IMG/VR virus record: IMGVR_UViG_3300020423_000007
Coordinates: 1-33,051 of that record
Strand: one strand, 5' to 3'
Length of the DNA stretch: 33,051 nucleotides
Source: a virus
A program made the translations under genes and the position numbers. A model generated the notes under the pieces. The model was not told the DNA's origin, did not search any database, and saw only the letters and a program-made list of their open reading frames with translations. This document shows positions 1-6,199 of this stretch, one piece after another; position 1 is the first letter of the stretch, and every line of letters begins with the position of its first letter.

Positions 1-129
1 GATAAATTATGGTTCTTGGAATCTATTGAGAAACAAGTTTATAGTAGGGGTAGTTTAAGTATAAAACAGAGAAAAGCTTTAAATAAAATGTATAAACAAT
101 TTACAAAAAAAATAGAAAAGGGAAAATAA
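1..129 (+). CDS. C-terminal end of an unidentified protein (partial)
   Basis: The frame is open from the first base to the TAA at 127-129 and encodes 42 residues (DKLWFLESIEKQVYSRG... to ...KIEKGK), so the start lies outside the window. The fragment is Lys-rich and probably helical. It stops 5 bases before the next gene, the tight spacing seen throughout this region. It is too short to assign a family. The open frame and lysine-rich composition match the neighbouring small genes, so it is probably a real gene end. Confidence 0.5.
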   Translation, partial: DKLWFLESIEKQVYSRGSLSIKQRKALNKMYKQFTKKIEKGK

Positions 130-134
130 AATAA

Positions 135-590
135 ATGGCTCGTAAGAAGAAAATAGAGTATCACAGTTATTATGAAGGACATATTCGATATATGTCTTGT
201 CAGGTATGTGGTAGATATGAAAAAGTTGGAGATGAAGCTATTGCATTAAAGTGTAGTAGATGTATTTATATGACTATGAATGCTAAATACCCACAGGAAG
301 ATAAAGCTTACAAACCTACAGGTCGTCCAGCAGGATGGCATTGGAGAAAAGAGTTTGTAGATACGGATGGTACTGTGTATCATTTGGGTAAAGAACAACC
401 TAAACTTAAAGGTACATTGAAACCAACTAAGGTTAAACCTCCTAAGAAAAAGGTTAAACGTCGAACAAAACAACAAGTTCTTATAGATCGACATAAAGAA
501 AAAAAGGCAGCTCTTAAAAAAGCTGTAAAGAAACAAAAAGATTTTTTAAATCATAATATCAATAAAGGACGAAAAATGCAAGGAGAATAA
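135..590 (+). CDS. Small zinc-ribbon-like basic protein
   Basis: A 151-residue protein with a C-x2-C ... C-x2-C pattern (Cys22, Cys25, Cys40, Cys43) that would form a zinc ribbon or treble-clef knuckle. It is followed by a conserved-looking segment with GRPAGWHWRKEF and by a very basic tail (about residues 95-151, mostly Lys/Arg with PPKKK). Zinc knuckle plus basic tail suggests nucleic-acid binding, possibly a transcription or replication accessory factor, but no named family was recognised. The gene lies in a run of overlapping small + strand genes and ends 2 bases before the next start. The opposite-strand frame over it (246-536) is a shadow. Confidence 0.75.
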   Translation: MARKKKIEYHSYYEGHIRYMSCQVCGRYEKVGDEAIALKCSRCIYMTMNAKYPQEDKAYKPTGRPAGWHWRKEFVDTDGTVYHLGKEQPKLKGTLKPTKVKPPKKKVKRRTKQQVLIDRHKEKKAALKKAVKKQKDFLNHNINKGRKMQGE

Positions 591-592
591 AA

Positions 593-868
593 ATGGAAAA
601 AATTAAAGTAGGACTTGACGCATTTAATGATTTAGCTAAATCACATGATGCTCATGTTAAAGAAGTTGAGAGATTACAAAAAGAGTTGGATGAGTTAAAT
701 AAACTAAAATTAGTAGACCAAAAAGGTGAAATATTGTTAGAATGTAGAATAGGTGATGAATATCATCAATTACTTTTGGAAGTTGGATTGAACACTATAT
801 TAGAAAAGTTTTTAAAAAATAAAAGCAAGGAGTCAAAAAATGACAAGAAGACAGTTTACAGAAGCTAG
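593..868 (+). CDS. Small coiled-coil protein, unknown function
   Basis: A 91-residue charged protein. Residues about 15-45 (AKSHDAHVKEVERLQKELDE region) show heptad-like spacing of Leu/Val and are probably a coiled coil. The C-terminus is Lys/Ser/Asn-rich. Its start lies 2 bases after the preceding stop, and its last 29 bases overlap the next gene, whose AGGAG ribosome binding site lies inside this frame. No family was recognised; a small structural or regulatory phage protein is possible. Confidence 0.65.
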   Translation: MEKIKVGLDAFNDLAKSHDAHVKEVERLQKELDELNKLKLVDQKGEILLECRIGDEYHQLLLEVGLNTILEKFLKNKSKESKNDKKTVYRS

Positions 869-1022
869 TGGAGATTTTTCAATATATGGTGTAGTAAGAT
901 TTACAACATATATGATGTCAGCAGTGGCACTATATATGGAAAATTTACAAGTAGCTGCAATAGCATTTGGTTTTGGAGCCCTACTTGGGTTTCTTCGTAG
1001 AATAGCAAGAATTTGGGAATAA
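840..1022 (+). CDS. Small membrane protein (60 aa)
   Basis: A 60-residue protein with a hydrophobic stretch at about residues 18-53, broken near MENLQ, consistent with one long or two short membrane helices, and a basic end (FLRRIARIWE). A good ribosome binding site (AGGAG, at about 828-832) precedes the ATG and decides this start, although it overlaps the previous gene by 29 bases. Function is unknown. A holin-like role cannot be excluded but nothing specific supports it. Confidence 0.65.
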   Translation: MTRRQFTEASGDFSIYGVVRFTTYMMSAVALYMENLQVAAIAFGFGALLGFLRRIARIWE

Positions 1023-1025
1023 CAA

Positions 1026-1196
1026 ATGTCTAAAAAAGAATGGTTAAACCAACCGGTATTGTGTGATGAGTGGGGTAGACCACCATCTTTAGCTGATGTA
1101 CCATTAATGTATATGACACGAAAAGACGCATTACTTAAACAAGGTGGTAATGAAAAATCTATTAATAAGTTATACAAGGTAGTTAAGAATGGCTAA
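1026..1196 (+). CDS. Small unknown protein (56 aa)
   Basis: A short frame starting at ATG 1026, three bases after the preceding stop. It encodes 56 residues (MSKKEWLNQPVLCDEWGRPP... to ...KVVKNG). The centre reads as a compact soluble peptide (LADVPLMYMTRKDALLKQGG). Its stop overlaps the start of the next small gene at 1189, a typical translationally coupled arrangement. No family was recognised. It is supported by the absence of gaps between consecutive frames and by phage-like packing; the opposite-strand frame covering 833-1177 is rejected. Confidence 0.55.
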   Translation: MSKKEWLNQPVLCDEWGRPPSLADVPLMYMTRKDALLKQGGNEKSINKLYKVVKNG

Positions 1197-1338
1197 AAAG
1201 AAAAAAGTTGTACCGTTTCACATATCTCATAATTATAAACAATATGAGTTAAAGGATGGAACTAAGTTTTGGGCAAAAGATGATGAGTCATCTAAAGATT
1301 ATATTAAATTTGTAGAGGAAAGAAATGCCAAGAAGTAA
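1189..1338 (+). CDS. Small unknown basic protein (49 aa)
   Basis: ATG at 1189 lies inside the end of the previous frame, and the frame runs to TAA at 1336-1338. The product begins MAKKKKVVPFHISHNYK and is rich in Lys and aromatic residues, with an acidic middle (AKDDESSKD). The following gene starts at 1325 within it. This chain of 8-14 base overlaps (1026, 1189, 1325, 1542, 1628, 1911) is the main support. Function is unknown. Confidence 0.5.
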   Translation: MAKKKKVVPFHISHNYKQYELKDGTKFWAKDDESSKDYIKFVEERNAKK

Positions 1339-1549
1339 ACATCATAAGAAAAAAATGAGTGCATCTAAATGGAGAAAGTTGAGCAATATTCGTAGAGCTC
1401 TTCGTAAATATTTAGAAGCCAATGATGGTGATATTCCAGATTGGTTTATTGAAAATCATTTTTCTGATATAGGTAGATATAAGAAAAAAATTAATGTTGT
1501 TGGGGATAAAAGAAAAAAATCTAAATACAGGAAAGTAAAAAATGTTTGA
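1325..1549 (+). CDS. Small very basic protein, possibly nucleic-acid binding
   Basis: A 74-residue protein with basic ends (MPRSKHHKKKMSASKWRK at the N-terminus, KRKKSKYRKVK at the C-terminus) and a central helical segment (about residues 17-45: RKLSNIRRALRKYLEANDG). The charge suggests DNA or RNA binding, but no family motif is visible. It overlaps the previous gene by 14 bases and the next by 8. Confidence 0.6.
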   Translation: MPRSKHHKKKMSASKWRKLSNIRRALRKYLEANDGDIPDWFIENHFSDIGRYKKKINVVGDKRKKSKYRKVKNV

Positions 1550-1628
1550 ATTTGTTATAGTATGTTTGTTAATTTATATCGCAGTGAAACTTAGTGATAT
1601 AGATAATAATAGACCACCAGGATTTTAA
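1542..1628 (+). CDS. 28-residue single-pass membrane peptide
   Basis: A very short frame from ATG 1542 to TAA 1626-1628. It encodes 28 residues: an N-terminal hydrophobic helix (FEFVIVCLLIYIAV) then a polar tail (KLSDIDNNRPPGF). It overlaps the previous gene by 8 bases, and its stop shares a base with the next ATG at 1628, so it sits exactly between two coupled genes. Tiny membrane peptides of this kind are common in T4-like phages. Confidence is limited by length. Confidence 0.45.
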   Translation: MFEFVIVCLLIYIAVKLSDIDNNRPPGF

Positions 1629-1918
1629 TGCCTACAGATTATAAAAAAAGAGTGGAACAATGGATTCGAGAGAGTACAGAGAAAATGATAGAAGAAAAAA
1701 TTAAACCTATTATGAAAAAGCTTAAACATTTAAGAGCTACGTTTTTACAGTATGTAGATGAAAGATCAGTTCCTGGAGCATGGACAGACGAATTAAAAGA
1801 AGATTTTGAAATAATAGAATCATTAGAAACAGATTTAAATATTCGTAAGAGATTACTTCCAGGTGATATGAAACTTTGTAATAAATTGTATAATAAGTAT
1901 AGAGTTATATATGACTAA
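1628..1918 (+). CDS. Small helical charged protein, unknown function
   Basis: A 96-residue, probably all-helical protein. Alternating charged and hydrophobic residues over about 5-45 (KKRVEQWIRESTEKMIEEKI) are consistent with an amphipathic helix or coiled coil. ATG overlaps the preceding stop by one base, and the frame overlaps the deformylase gene by 8 bases, so it is probably co-translated with it. No family was recognised. Confidence 0.6.
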   Translation: MPTDYKKRVEQWIRESTEKMIEEKIKPIMKKLKHLRATFLQYVDERSVPGAWTDELKEDFEIIESLETDLNIRKRLLPGDMKLCNKLYNKYRVIYD

Positions 1919-2564
1919 AGTTATAAATTGTTTCAAAGAAGATAATCCAATTATCAATAAAAAACTTAGAAAGGTAAGTGTTGATGAAGGACTTAAAATT
2001 GCCGAGATTTTATTCACTACACTCAATGAGAGGAAAGATGGAATTGGTCTTGCGGCTAACCAGGTGGGTATTGACGCCGCTGTTGCTGTGGTTAATGTTA
2101 GGGAACCGCTTATTCTAATTAATCCTGTTATTAAAGAACAATGGGATGATATAATATATTATGAAGGTTGTTTATCATATAAAGGTAAGGGAATTGATAC
2201 TAAACGTTATAAGAATGTAGTTATTAAAACAGAACAAGAAGAATGTGATTGGTATTTTAGTGGAGTAGAAAATCCATCAGACGGTAGAGGTAGTTGGGAA
2301 CAAGAACAAAATTTAAAAAAAGATACAGAATCAAGATTACTTGAAACAATTTGTATTCAACACGAAATAGATCATTTAAATGGACTTACAATAATGGATA
2401 GAGAACATAAATTAGAACCACTTAGAATACCAAATAAGTTTGGAAGAAACGAAATAGTTGGTATTACAGATGGTAAAGAATTAGTAGAAATGAAATACAA
2501 AAAAGCAAAACCACTTATAGATAGTGGTAAATGGGAAATTTATATAGGAGGCCCGATAACATAA
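1911..2564 (+). CDS. def: Peptide deformylase
   Basis: Removes the formyl group from the N-terminal methionine of nascent proteins; a metalloenzyme acting in the cytoplasm at the ribosome exit. All three family motifs are visible: GIGLAANQ at residues 44-51, EGCLS at 85-89 (metal ligand Cys87), and HEIDH at 151-155 (ligands His151 and His155, catalytic Glu152). At 217 residues it is longer than many phage deformylases. About 30 extra residues (roughly 112-142, CDWYFSGVENPSDGRGSWEQ region) lie between motifs 2 and 3, and a tail follows the active site. Deformylases are known in marine T4-like phages. The last bases contain the first copy of a 26-bp repeat that is also the ribosome binding site of the next gene. 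Confidence 0.92.
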   Translation: MTKVINCFKEDNPIINKKLRKVSVDEGLKIAEILFTTLNERKDGIGLAANQVGIDAAVAVVNVREPLILINPVIKEQWDDIIYYEGCLSYKGKGIDTKRYKNVVIKTEQEECDWYFSGVENPSDGRGSWEQEQNLKKDTESRLLETICIQHEIDHLNGLTIMDREHKLEPLRIPNKFGRNEIVGITDGKELVEMKYKKAKPLIDSGKWEIYIGGPIT

Positions 2565-2567
2565 TGA
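2542..2567 (+). repeat. 26-bp direct repeat, copy 1, with ribosome binding site
   Basis: ATATAGGAGGCCC followed by GATAACATAATGA. It matches 3560-3585 at 25 of 26 positions (G2555 versus A3573). It holds AGGAGG at 2546-2551, 12 bases before ATG 2564. In this copy the sequence also encodes the last residues of the deformylase. Confidence 0.9.
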
Positions 2568-3565
2568 TAGATAAGAAGTTTATAGATAAAAATATTAATA
2601 GGTTTCACACACCTTATATTCCATATCGTGGAGTAAAGGTTCATGGAATTAAAGCAGTTCATAGAGATGATATAAACAATGATGTTCAAGAAGGTCAAGT
2701 GAGACGCAATGATGATAAAACATCAAGAAAAGATAAATTTGAAAAATCTTTTAGTGGTGGTATTGATTGGGAAAAACCAATTCCAGTTTTGGAGTTAAGG
2801 GCTGATGGTAAATATGATAGAATAGATGGTTTTGGAAGAGGTGCATATTTAGACGAAGTTACAAAATGGTATGTTTATCTTATCGTTACTGTTAAAAAAC
2901 CATTAGTTAGAAGAAAGTTAAGAACTTGGTTAAACCGTAAAACACCTAAAGATGATAATGACGAACAGACATTAATATACCAAATTCTTGATGCAATTAA
3001 CAAAAAAGAAATGCCTAATACTGTAAAACAAATTACAAAGTTTTTAGATGATACTGAACCATATATAGATGATATTTTTAAGGGTCGTATAATTACTTCT
3101 GTCATGGAAAAGGCAAAAACTAAACAGGCTGTTAAAAAAACTTGGACTTATTCTGATAAATCAATTAAAATCGATTGGGTTGATAGGCATTGGGCTGATA
3201 CACCAACATATGGTTTTTTTACTGGTAATAAGTTTAATGAAGATGGAGATGTTTATCAATTGGCTTTACCATATGGATATGAGAATAGAAAACTTTATAC
3301 GGTAATTGAAAATTATCTTGATGGTAAAAAAACAGAAATTATTCTTCATGTAACTAAAGGTGTTACAAATTTAGAAACTCTAAATAAGAATAGACAAAAA
3401 CTTTTAGATAATTTAAAAAGTATTATCAAATCGTGGAATAAATTATATAATAAGAAATTAAATTGGAAGAAGATATTTGATGGTATTCTTGGGTTCGCTC
3501 CTCAAGATAAAAGTGAAAATATAAAAAAATTAGTTCCATTAAGTAATTTCAAATTTAACATATAG
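2564..3565 (+). CDS. ParB/sulfiredoxin-like domain protein
   Basis: A 333-residue protein. Residues about 72-96 (KPIPVLELRADGKYDRIDGF, then GRGAYL) resemble the core of the ParB N-terminal/sulfiredoxin-like fold, in which a 'dG..R' motif follows a short beta strand; here it is GFGR at 89-92. The rest (about 105-333) is a basic mixed helical region of unknown family. ParB-like domains occur in DNA-binding, nuclease and CTPase proteins, so a DNA-related role is likely but unproven. The start is ATG 2564, placed by AGGAGG at 2546-2551, rather than ATG 2531 inside the deformylase gene. The gene lies between the two copies of a 26-bp direct repeat, suggesting it arrived as a unit. Confidence 0.6.
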   Translation: MIDKKFIDKNINRFHTPYIPYRGVKVHGIKAVHRDDINNDVQEGQVRRNDDKTSRKDKFEKSFSGGIDWEKPIPVLELRADGKYDRIDGFGRGAYLDEVTKWYVYLIVTVKKPLVRRKLRTWLNRKTPKDDNDEQTLIYQILDAINKKEMPNTVKQITKFLDDTEPYIDDIFKGRIITSVMEKAKTKQAVKKTWTYSDKSIKIDWVDRHWADTPTYGFFTGNKFNEDGDVYQLALPYGYENRKLYTVIENYLDGKKTEIILHVTKGVTNLETLNKNRQKLLDNLKSIIKSWNKLYNKKLNWKKIFDGILGFAPQDKSENIKKLVPLSNFKFNI

Positions 3566-3585
3566 GAGGCCCAATAACATAATGA
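3560..3585 (+). repeat. 26-bp direct repeat, copy 2, with ribosome binding site
   Basis: Second copy, differing from 2542-2567 only at A3573. It contains the TAG stop of the ParB-like gene (3563-3565), AGGAGG (3564-3569) and ATG 3582 of the next gene. The first base of each copy is 1018 bases from the other, almost exactly one gene length. Confidence 0.9.
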
Positions 3586-4634
3586 AAAAAGCTTTAACTT
3601 ATGATGATATAAATATTGTCCCAAAATATTCGGAATTGGAATCTCGTAGTGATGTAGATTTATCTACAAAATTTACTAAAAAGATAAAATTATCTATTCC
3701 AGTAGTATCTACACCAATGGATACTGTAACAGAATATGATATGGCACGAGAAATGATGGATTGGGGCGGCGCTGGTATTGTACATAGATTTATGTCTATT
3801 GAAGAACAGGCAGGGATAATGGAAAAATTATGGTATATACCTGGTACCGACCATATTGTAGTAAAAAACAATTTACCTAGATGTGCAGCTATAGGAGTTA
3901 AGGGTGATTATTTAGAGAGAGCACAAGAATTAGTTAAGAATGGATGTAATGTTCTACTTATTGATGTAGCGCATGGACATCATAAATTAGTAGGAGATGC
4001 AATTGAAGAAATCAAAACCAAGTTATCAGGAGTTGAAATCGTTGCGGGATCAGTTGCGACAGGAGAAGCGTGTGAATACTTATGTGAAAAAGGAGCAGAC
4101 GCGATTAGAGTCGGAATTGGAAATGGATCGTTATGTGAAACGAGAATCAGAACGGGCGTGGGAATCCCTCAGGTGTCTGCTCTCATTGATTGTGTTGCCG
4201 TTGCTGATACTTTTGATACTCCCATTATTGCTGATGGTGGTGTTCGCACTATTGGTGATGTGTGTAAAGGACTTGCTTGTGGGGCTGACACGATTATGTT
4301 GGGTTCCCTTTTATCTGGTACAAAAGAAACTCCAGGAACGATTGAAAAAATAGGCGAGTGGCCTAATGAAATGTTATATAAAAAATATAGAGGGTCTGCA
4401 TCTTTAGATTCAAAACACGATAGAGGTGATGATAAAAATGTTGAAGGTAATCACAAAGTTATACCCTATAAGGGTAAGGTCAAAAGAATTCTTAAAGATA
4501 TACAAGAGGGAATTCGTAGTGCTTTCAGTTATGTTGGCGCTAACGATATTTCTGAGTTTCATTCTAAGGTAGAATTGATACAAGTTACAGGGGCAGGTAA
4601 TATTGAGGGAAAACCTCATTTACTTAATAGTTAA
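3582..4634 (+). CDS. IMP dehydrogenase / GMP reductase family enzyme without CBS domains
   Basis: A TIM-barrel purine nucleotide oxidoreductase. IMPDH makes XMP from IMP with NAD+ (guanine nucleotide synthesis); GMP reductase runs GMP to IMP. The sequence shows [18 protein letters not shown] at the N-terminus, [11 protein letters not shown], the active-site loop [12 protein letters not shown] at 177-188 with catalytic Cys185 and the conserved Thr two residues later, the phosphate loop [13 protein letters not shown], and the end motif [10 protein letters not shown]. At 350 residues it lacks the CBS (Bateman) regulatory domain and has GMPR-like length. YRG..S, VIPYKG and the C-terminal GAG motif are IMPDH-like. 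The flap is shortened (DSKHDRGDD then NVEG) and the Tyr of the IMPDH Arg-Tyr pair is not evident, so the reaction direction is uncertain. A patch at about 4030-4300 is clearly richer in G+C than its surroundings. Confidence 0.85.
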   Translation: MKKALTYDDINIVPKYSELESRSDVDLSTKFTKKIKLSIPVVSTPMDTVTEYDMAREMMDWGGAGIVHRFMSIEEQAGIMEKLWYIPGTDHIVVKNNLPRCAAIGVKGDYLERAQELVKNGCNVLLIDVAHGHHKLVGDAIEEIKTKLSGVEIVAGSVATGEACEYLCEKGADAIRVGIGNGSLCETRIRTGVGIPQVSALIDCVAVADTFDTPIIADGGVRTIGDVCKGLACGADTIMLGSLLSGTKETPGTIEKIGEWPNEMLYKKYRGSASLDSKHDRGDDKNVEGNHKVIPYKGKVKRILKDIQEGIRSAFSYVGANDISEFHSKVELIQVTGAGNIEGKPHLLNS

Positions 4635-4682
4635 TTAGTAACGATCATTCGTTGAGATTAATAAGTAATTGGGAGATTTATT

Positions 4683-4847
4683 TTGCAATTGGAAGAAATT
4701 AAAGAAAAATTAGAAGAAGCTTTAGAAACAAGTAATTGGGATATCATAATGGAAATAATTAGTGATATCGAAATAGAAGAAAATTATATGTCACCTTTTA
4801 CCAATGGTGGCGATGATGATGATGATGAGGAAAATTGGTTAGAATAA
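4683..4847 (+). CDS. Small acidic protein with TTG start (54 aa)
   Basis: A short frame starting with TTG at 4683, chosen because GGGAG at 4671-4675 stands 7 bases upstream; it runs to TAA at 4845-4847. The 54-residue product is very acidic, with a helical N-terminus (QLEEIKEKLEEALETSN) and a run of five Asp then Glu-Glu near the end (GGDDDDDEENWLE). Acidic small phage proteins can be DNA mimics or inhibitors of host factors, but this is only a possibility. It sits between the IMPDH-type gene and the cold-shock gene, 16 bases before the latter. Confidence 0.55.
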   Translation: MQLEEIKEKLEEALETSNWDIIMEIISDIEIEENYMSPFTNGGDDDDDEENWLE

Positions 4848-4863
4848 TAAGTAAGGAAATAGA

Positions 4864-5073
4864 ATGAATACAGGCACAGTAAAATGGTTTGATACTAAAA
4901 AAGGTTACGGTTTCGTAGCAGATTCAGTATCAGAAGGCAAAGATTACTTTGTACATTTTTCCGATATTCAAACAGAAGGCTTTAAGACTTTAGAAGAAGG
5001 TCAAAAAGTATCGTTTGAAATTGGTGAAGGTAGGCAAGGTCCAGTAGCAAAAAACGTTACAGCAACGGACTAG
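4864..5073 (+). CDS. Cold-shock domain protein (CspA family)
   Basis: A 69-residue single-stranded nucleic-acid-binding protein of the CspA family, an RNA chaperone with an OB fold. RNP1 is KGYGFV at residues 13-18 and RNP2 is YFVHFS at 28-33. The N-terminal GTVKWFD and C-terminal GPVAKNV segments are also typical, and the length is the full family size. AAGGA lies just upstream of the ATG. It directly precedes the tmRNA gene. A role in RNA folding or translation during infection is inferred. Confidence 0.95.
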   Translation: MNTGTVKWFDTKKGYGFVADSVSEGKDYFVHFSDIQTEGFKTLEEGQKVSFEIGEGRQGPVAKNVTATD

Positions 5074-5082
5074 GGAGTATGT

Positions 5083-5145
5083 CTTGGAGCAATATATAAT
5101 CTAATGAGCATCTATAAGATGTGGAAGGATGCGTATTGCTCCAAG
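5083..5145 (+). repeat. 12-bp perfect inverted repeat upstream of the tmRNA
   Basis: CTTGGAGCAATA at 5083-5094 is perfectly complementary to TATTGCTCCAAG at 5134-5145. A smaller hairpin lies inside (CATCT-ATA-AGATG, about 5109-5121). The structure ends 9 bases before the mature tmRNA 5' end. No U-run follows, so it is not a standard terminator. It could be a leader or processing structure. Confidence 0.75.
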
Positions 5146-5154
5146 CTATTATAC

Positions 5155-5584
5155 GGGGCTGTTATTGGTAATCGACTGGTGTTATTTGATAATAAAGTGC
5201 AACGGAGTTTGAGTAAGACTCGCTACAAAAGACTCACAAACCTAAATAGCGATAAATCGCTCGAAGGGTTGGTAATTGATTGGCATTTTGCTACATCAGA
5301 AATGGGATTCGACAACTATGTTGAAGAACCTGTATCAGATTATCAACCGACTTACGCTTACGCACAAGTCTCTGAGTTGTCTAACACTCGGACATAAAAT
5401 AAGTTAGACGGTCACTCGTTCATAGATTAGAGTATAAATAAATCTGTCAGTTAAATCAATCTGAGTAAATTGGTCTATGGTGGGTTTGTTGGTAGACTAC
5501 CGTATTTGGAAACCAACTAAGTTGTGAATGACTTTATATTTGAAAACAGACAGGACCGGCGTTCGAATCGCCGCAGCTCCACTA
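5155..5584 (+). ncRNA. ssrA: Transfer-messenger RNA (tmRNA)
   Basis: Rescues stalled ribosomes by acting as alanyl-tRNA and then as a short mRNA encoding a degradation tag. The acceptor stem pairs GGGGCTG (5155-5161) with CAGCTCC (5574-5580), 7 bp with one G-U. The T arm is perfect (CGGCG 5557-5561, loop TTCGAAT, CGCCG 5569-5573). The 5' part has the degenerate D-loop region (TTGG..ATCGACTGG). P2 is formed by 5192-5203 with 5521-5537. A possible PK1 lies at 5205-5235, and a well-formed H-type pseudoknot, PK2-like, at 5371-5409 (two 7-bp stems). A5581 is the discriminator; the encoded end reads CTA, not CCA. At about 430 nt it is longer than the 363 nt of E. coli. The tag frame is unresolved: an alanine-resume reading at 5252 gives INRSKGW then TAA at 5273, without the usual ALAA ending. 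A 97-codon frame across the gene (5104-5397) is judged spurious. Confidence 0.85.
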
Positions 5585-5623
5585 AAGATTATGAAAATAA
5601 TGGTAAAACATAATTTTAAAATA

Positions 5624-5631
5624 TATTTATA
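5624..5631. promoter_or_regulatory. Candidate AT-rich promoter element (TATTTATA)
   Basis: TATTTATA (the complement of the T4 late-promoter consensus TATAAATA) lies in the 68-base gap between the tmRNA and the 3D-domain gene. The same octamer recurs in other intergenic gaps (9348, 9380, 22356). Low confidence because the genome is AT-rich. Confidence 0.25.
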
Positions 5632-5652
5632 TTAAATAACGGGAAAGTAAGA

Positions 5653-6186
5653 ATGCGTAAATTAATTGATTCTAGTAGTGTGTTGGCATTTATCCTTTTG
5701 ATAACTTTTTCAAATGGATTTATTTCAGTCAATATATTAGAAAAAAATAAGAGATATTATAACTCTTTAATAGAAACTATTAAAGAGGAAAATGTTGCAT
5801 TAACTGAAACTCTAACAGAGTTAAAAAGTGAAGGAATGGACGTGACTGTAACTATGTACCAACCTGTTCGTTATCAAACTGATTCTACACCGAACATTCT
5901 CGCAGATGGAACGCGTATTAAGACGGAAGAAGCGTCTAATTATAAATTTATAGCGGTGAGTAGAAATCTTTTGAAACGATGGGGCGGCTGGTTAAATTAC
6001 GGCGATTTTGTTTTACTTAAAGGTACAGATCATAAAGATGGTGTCTATCAAGTAAGAGATACAATGAATAAACGTTGGGTTAATCGTATTGATATTCTAG
6101 AATCTGTTAGTGTTAAACCATATAAAATGAATGGTCAAATACATAAAACAGATTTAGTACATTTTAATAAAGTGAGTAATGAATAA
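5653..6186 (+). CDS. 3D-domain cell-wall protein with N-terminal membrane anchor
   Basis: A 177-residue protein with an N-terminal hydrophobic segment (about 8-29, signal anchor), a short helical linker (30-60) and a 3D (Asp-Asp-Asp) domain of the double-psi beta-barrel fold shared with MltA/RlpA lytic transglycosylases. The three Asp positions are most likely Asp77 (TDSTPNILADG), Asp136 (VRDT) and Asp147 (RIDI); VTVTMYQP at 64-71 is the typical first strand. A peptidoglycan-cleaving or wall-binding role in lysis is likely. It is the first gene after the tmRNA and may start a new transcript. Confidence 0.75.
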   Translation: MRKLIDSSSVLAFILLITFSNGFISVNILEKNKRYYNSLIETIKEENVALTETLTELKSEGMDVTVTMYQPVRYQTDSTPNILADGTRIKTEEASNYKFIAVSRNLLKRWGGWLNYGDFVLLKGTDHKDGVYQVRDTMNKRWVNRIDILESVSVKPYKMNGQIHKTDLVHFNKVSNE

Positions 6187-6199
6187 TTAAGGTTGTTGA

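Noticed and set aside
833-1177. 114-codon minus-strand frame
   Set aside because: It overlaps two consistent small + strand genes and lacks a terminator or promoter context.
2531-2563. Upstream ATG for the ParB-like gene
   Set aside because: It lies within the deformylase gene; AGGAGG at 2546-2551 points to ATG 2564.
3997-4353. 118-codon + frame with a coiled-coil-like start and a long hydrophobic segment
   Set aside because: It is inside the IMPDH-type gene in another frame; GGAG directly abuts the ATG with no spacing, and the composition follows from the G+C-rich patch.
5300-5320. Second tmRNA 5'-end-like sequence (GGGATTCGACAAC)
   Set aside because: Resembles the conserved tmRNA start, but no partner acceptor strand pairs with it; probably chance.
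5104-5397. 97-codon open frame on the + strand
   Set aside because: It lies across the tmRNA 5' half, has no good ribosome binding site, and its sequence is explained by RNA pairing (acceptor, P2, pseudoknots).
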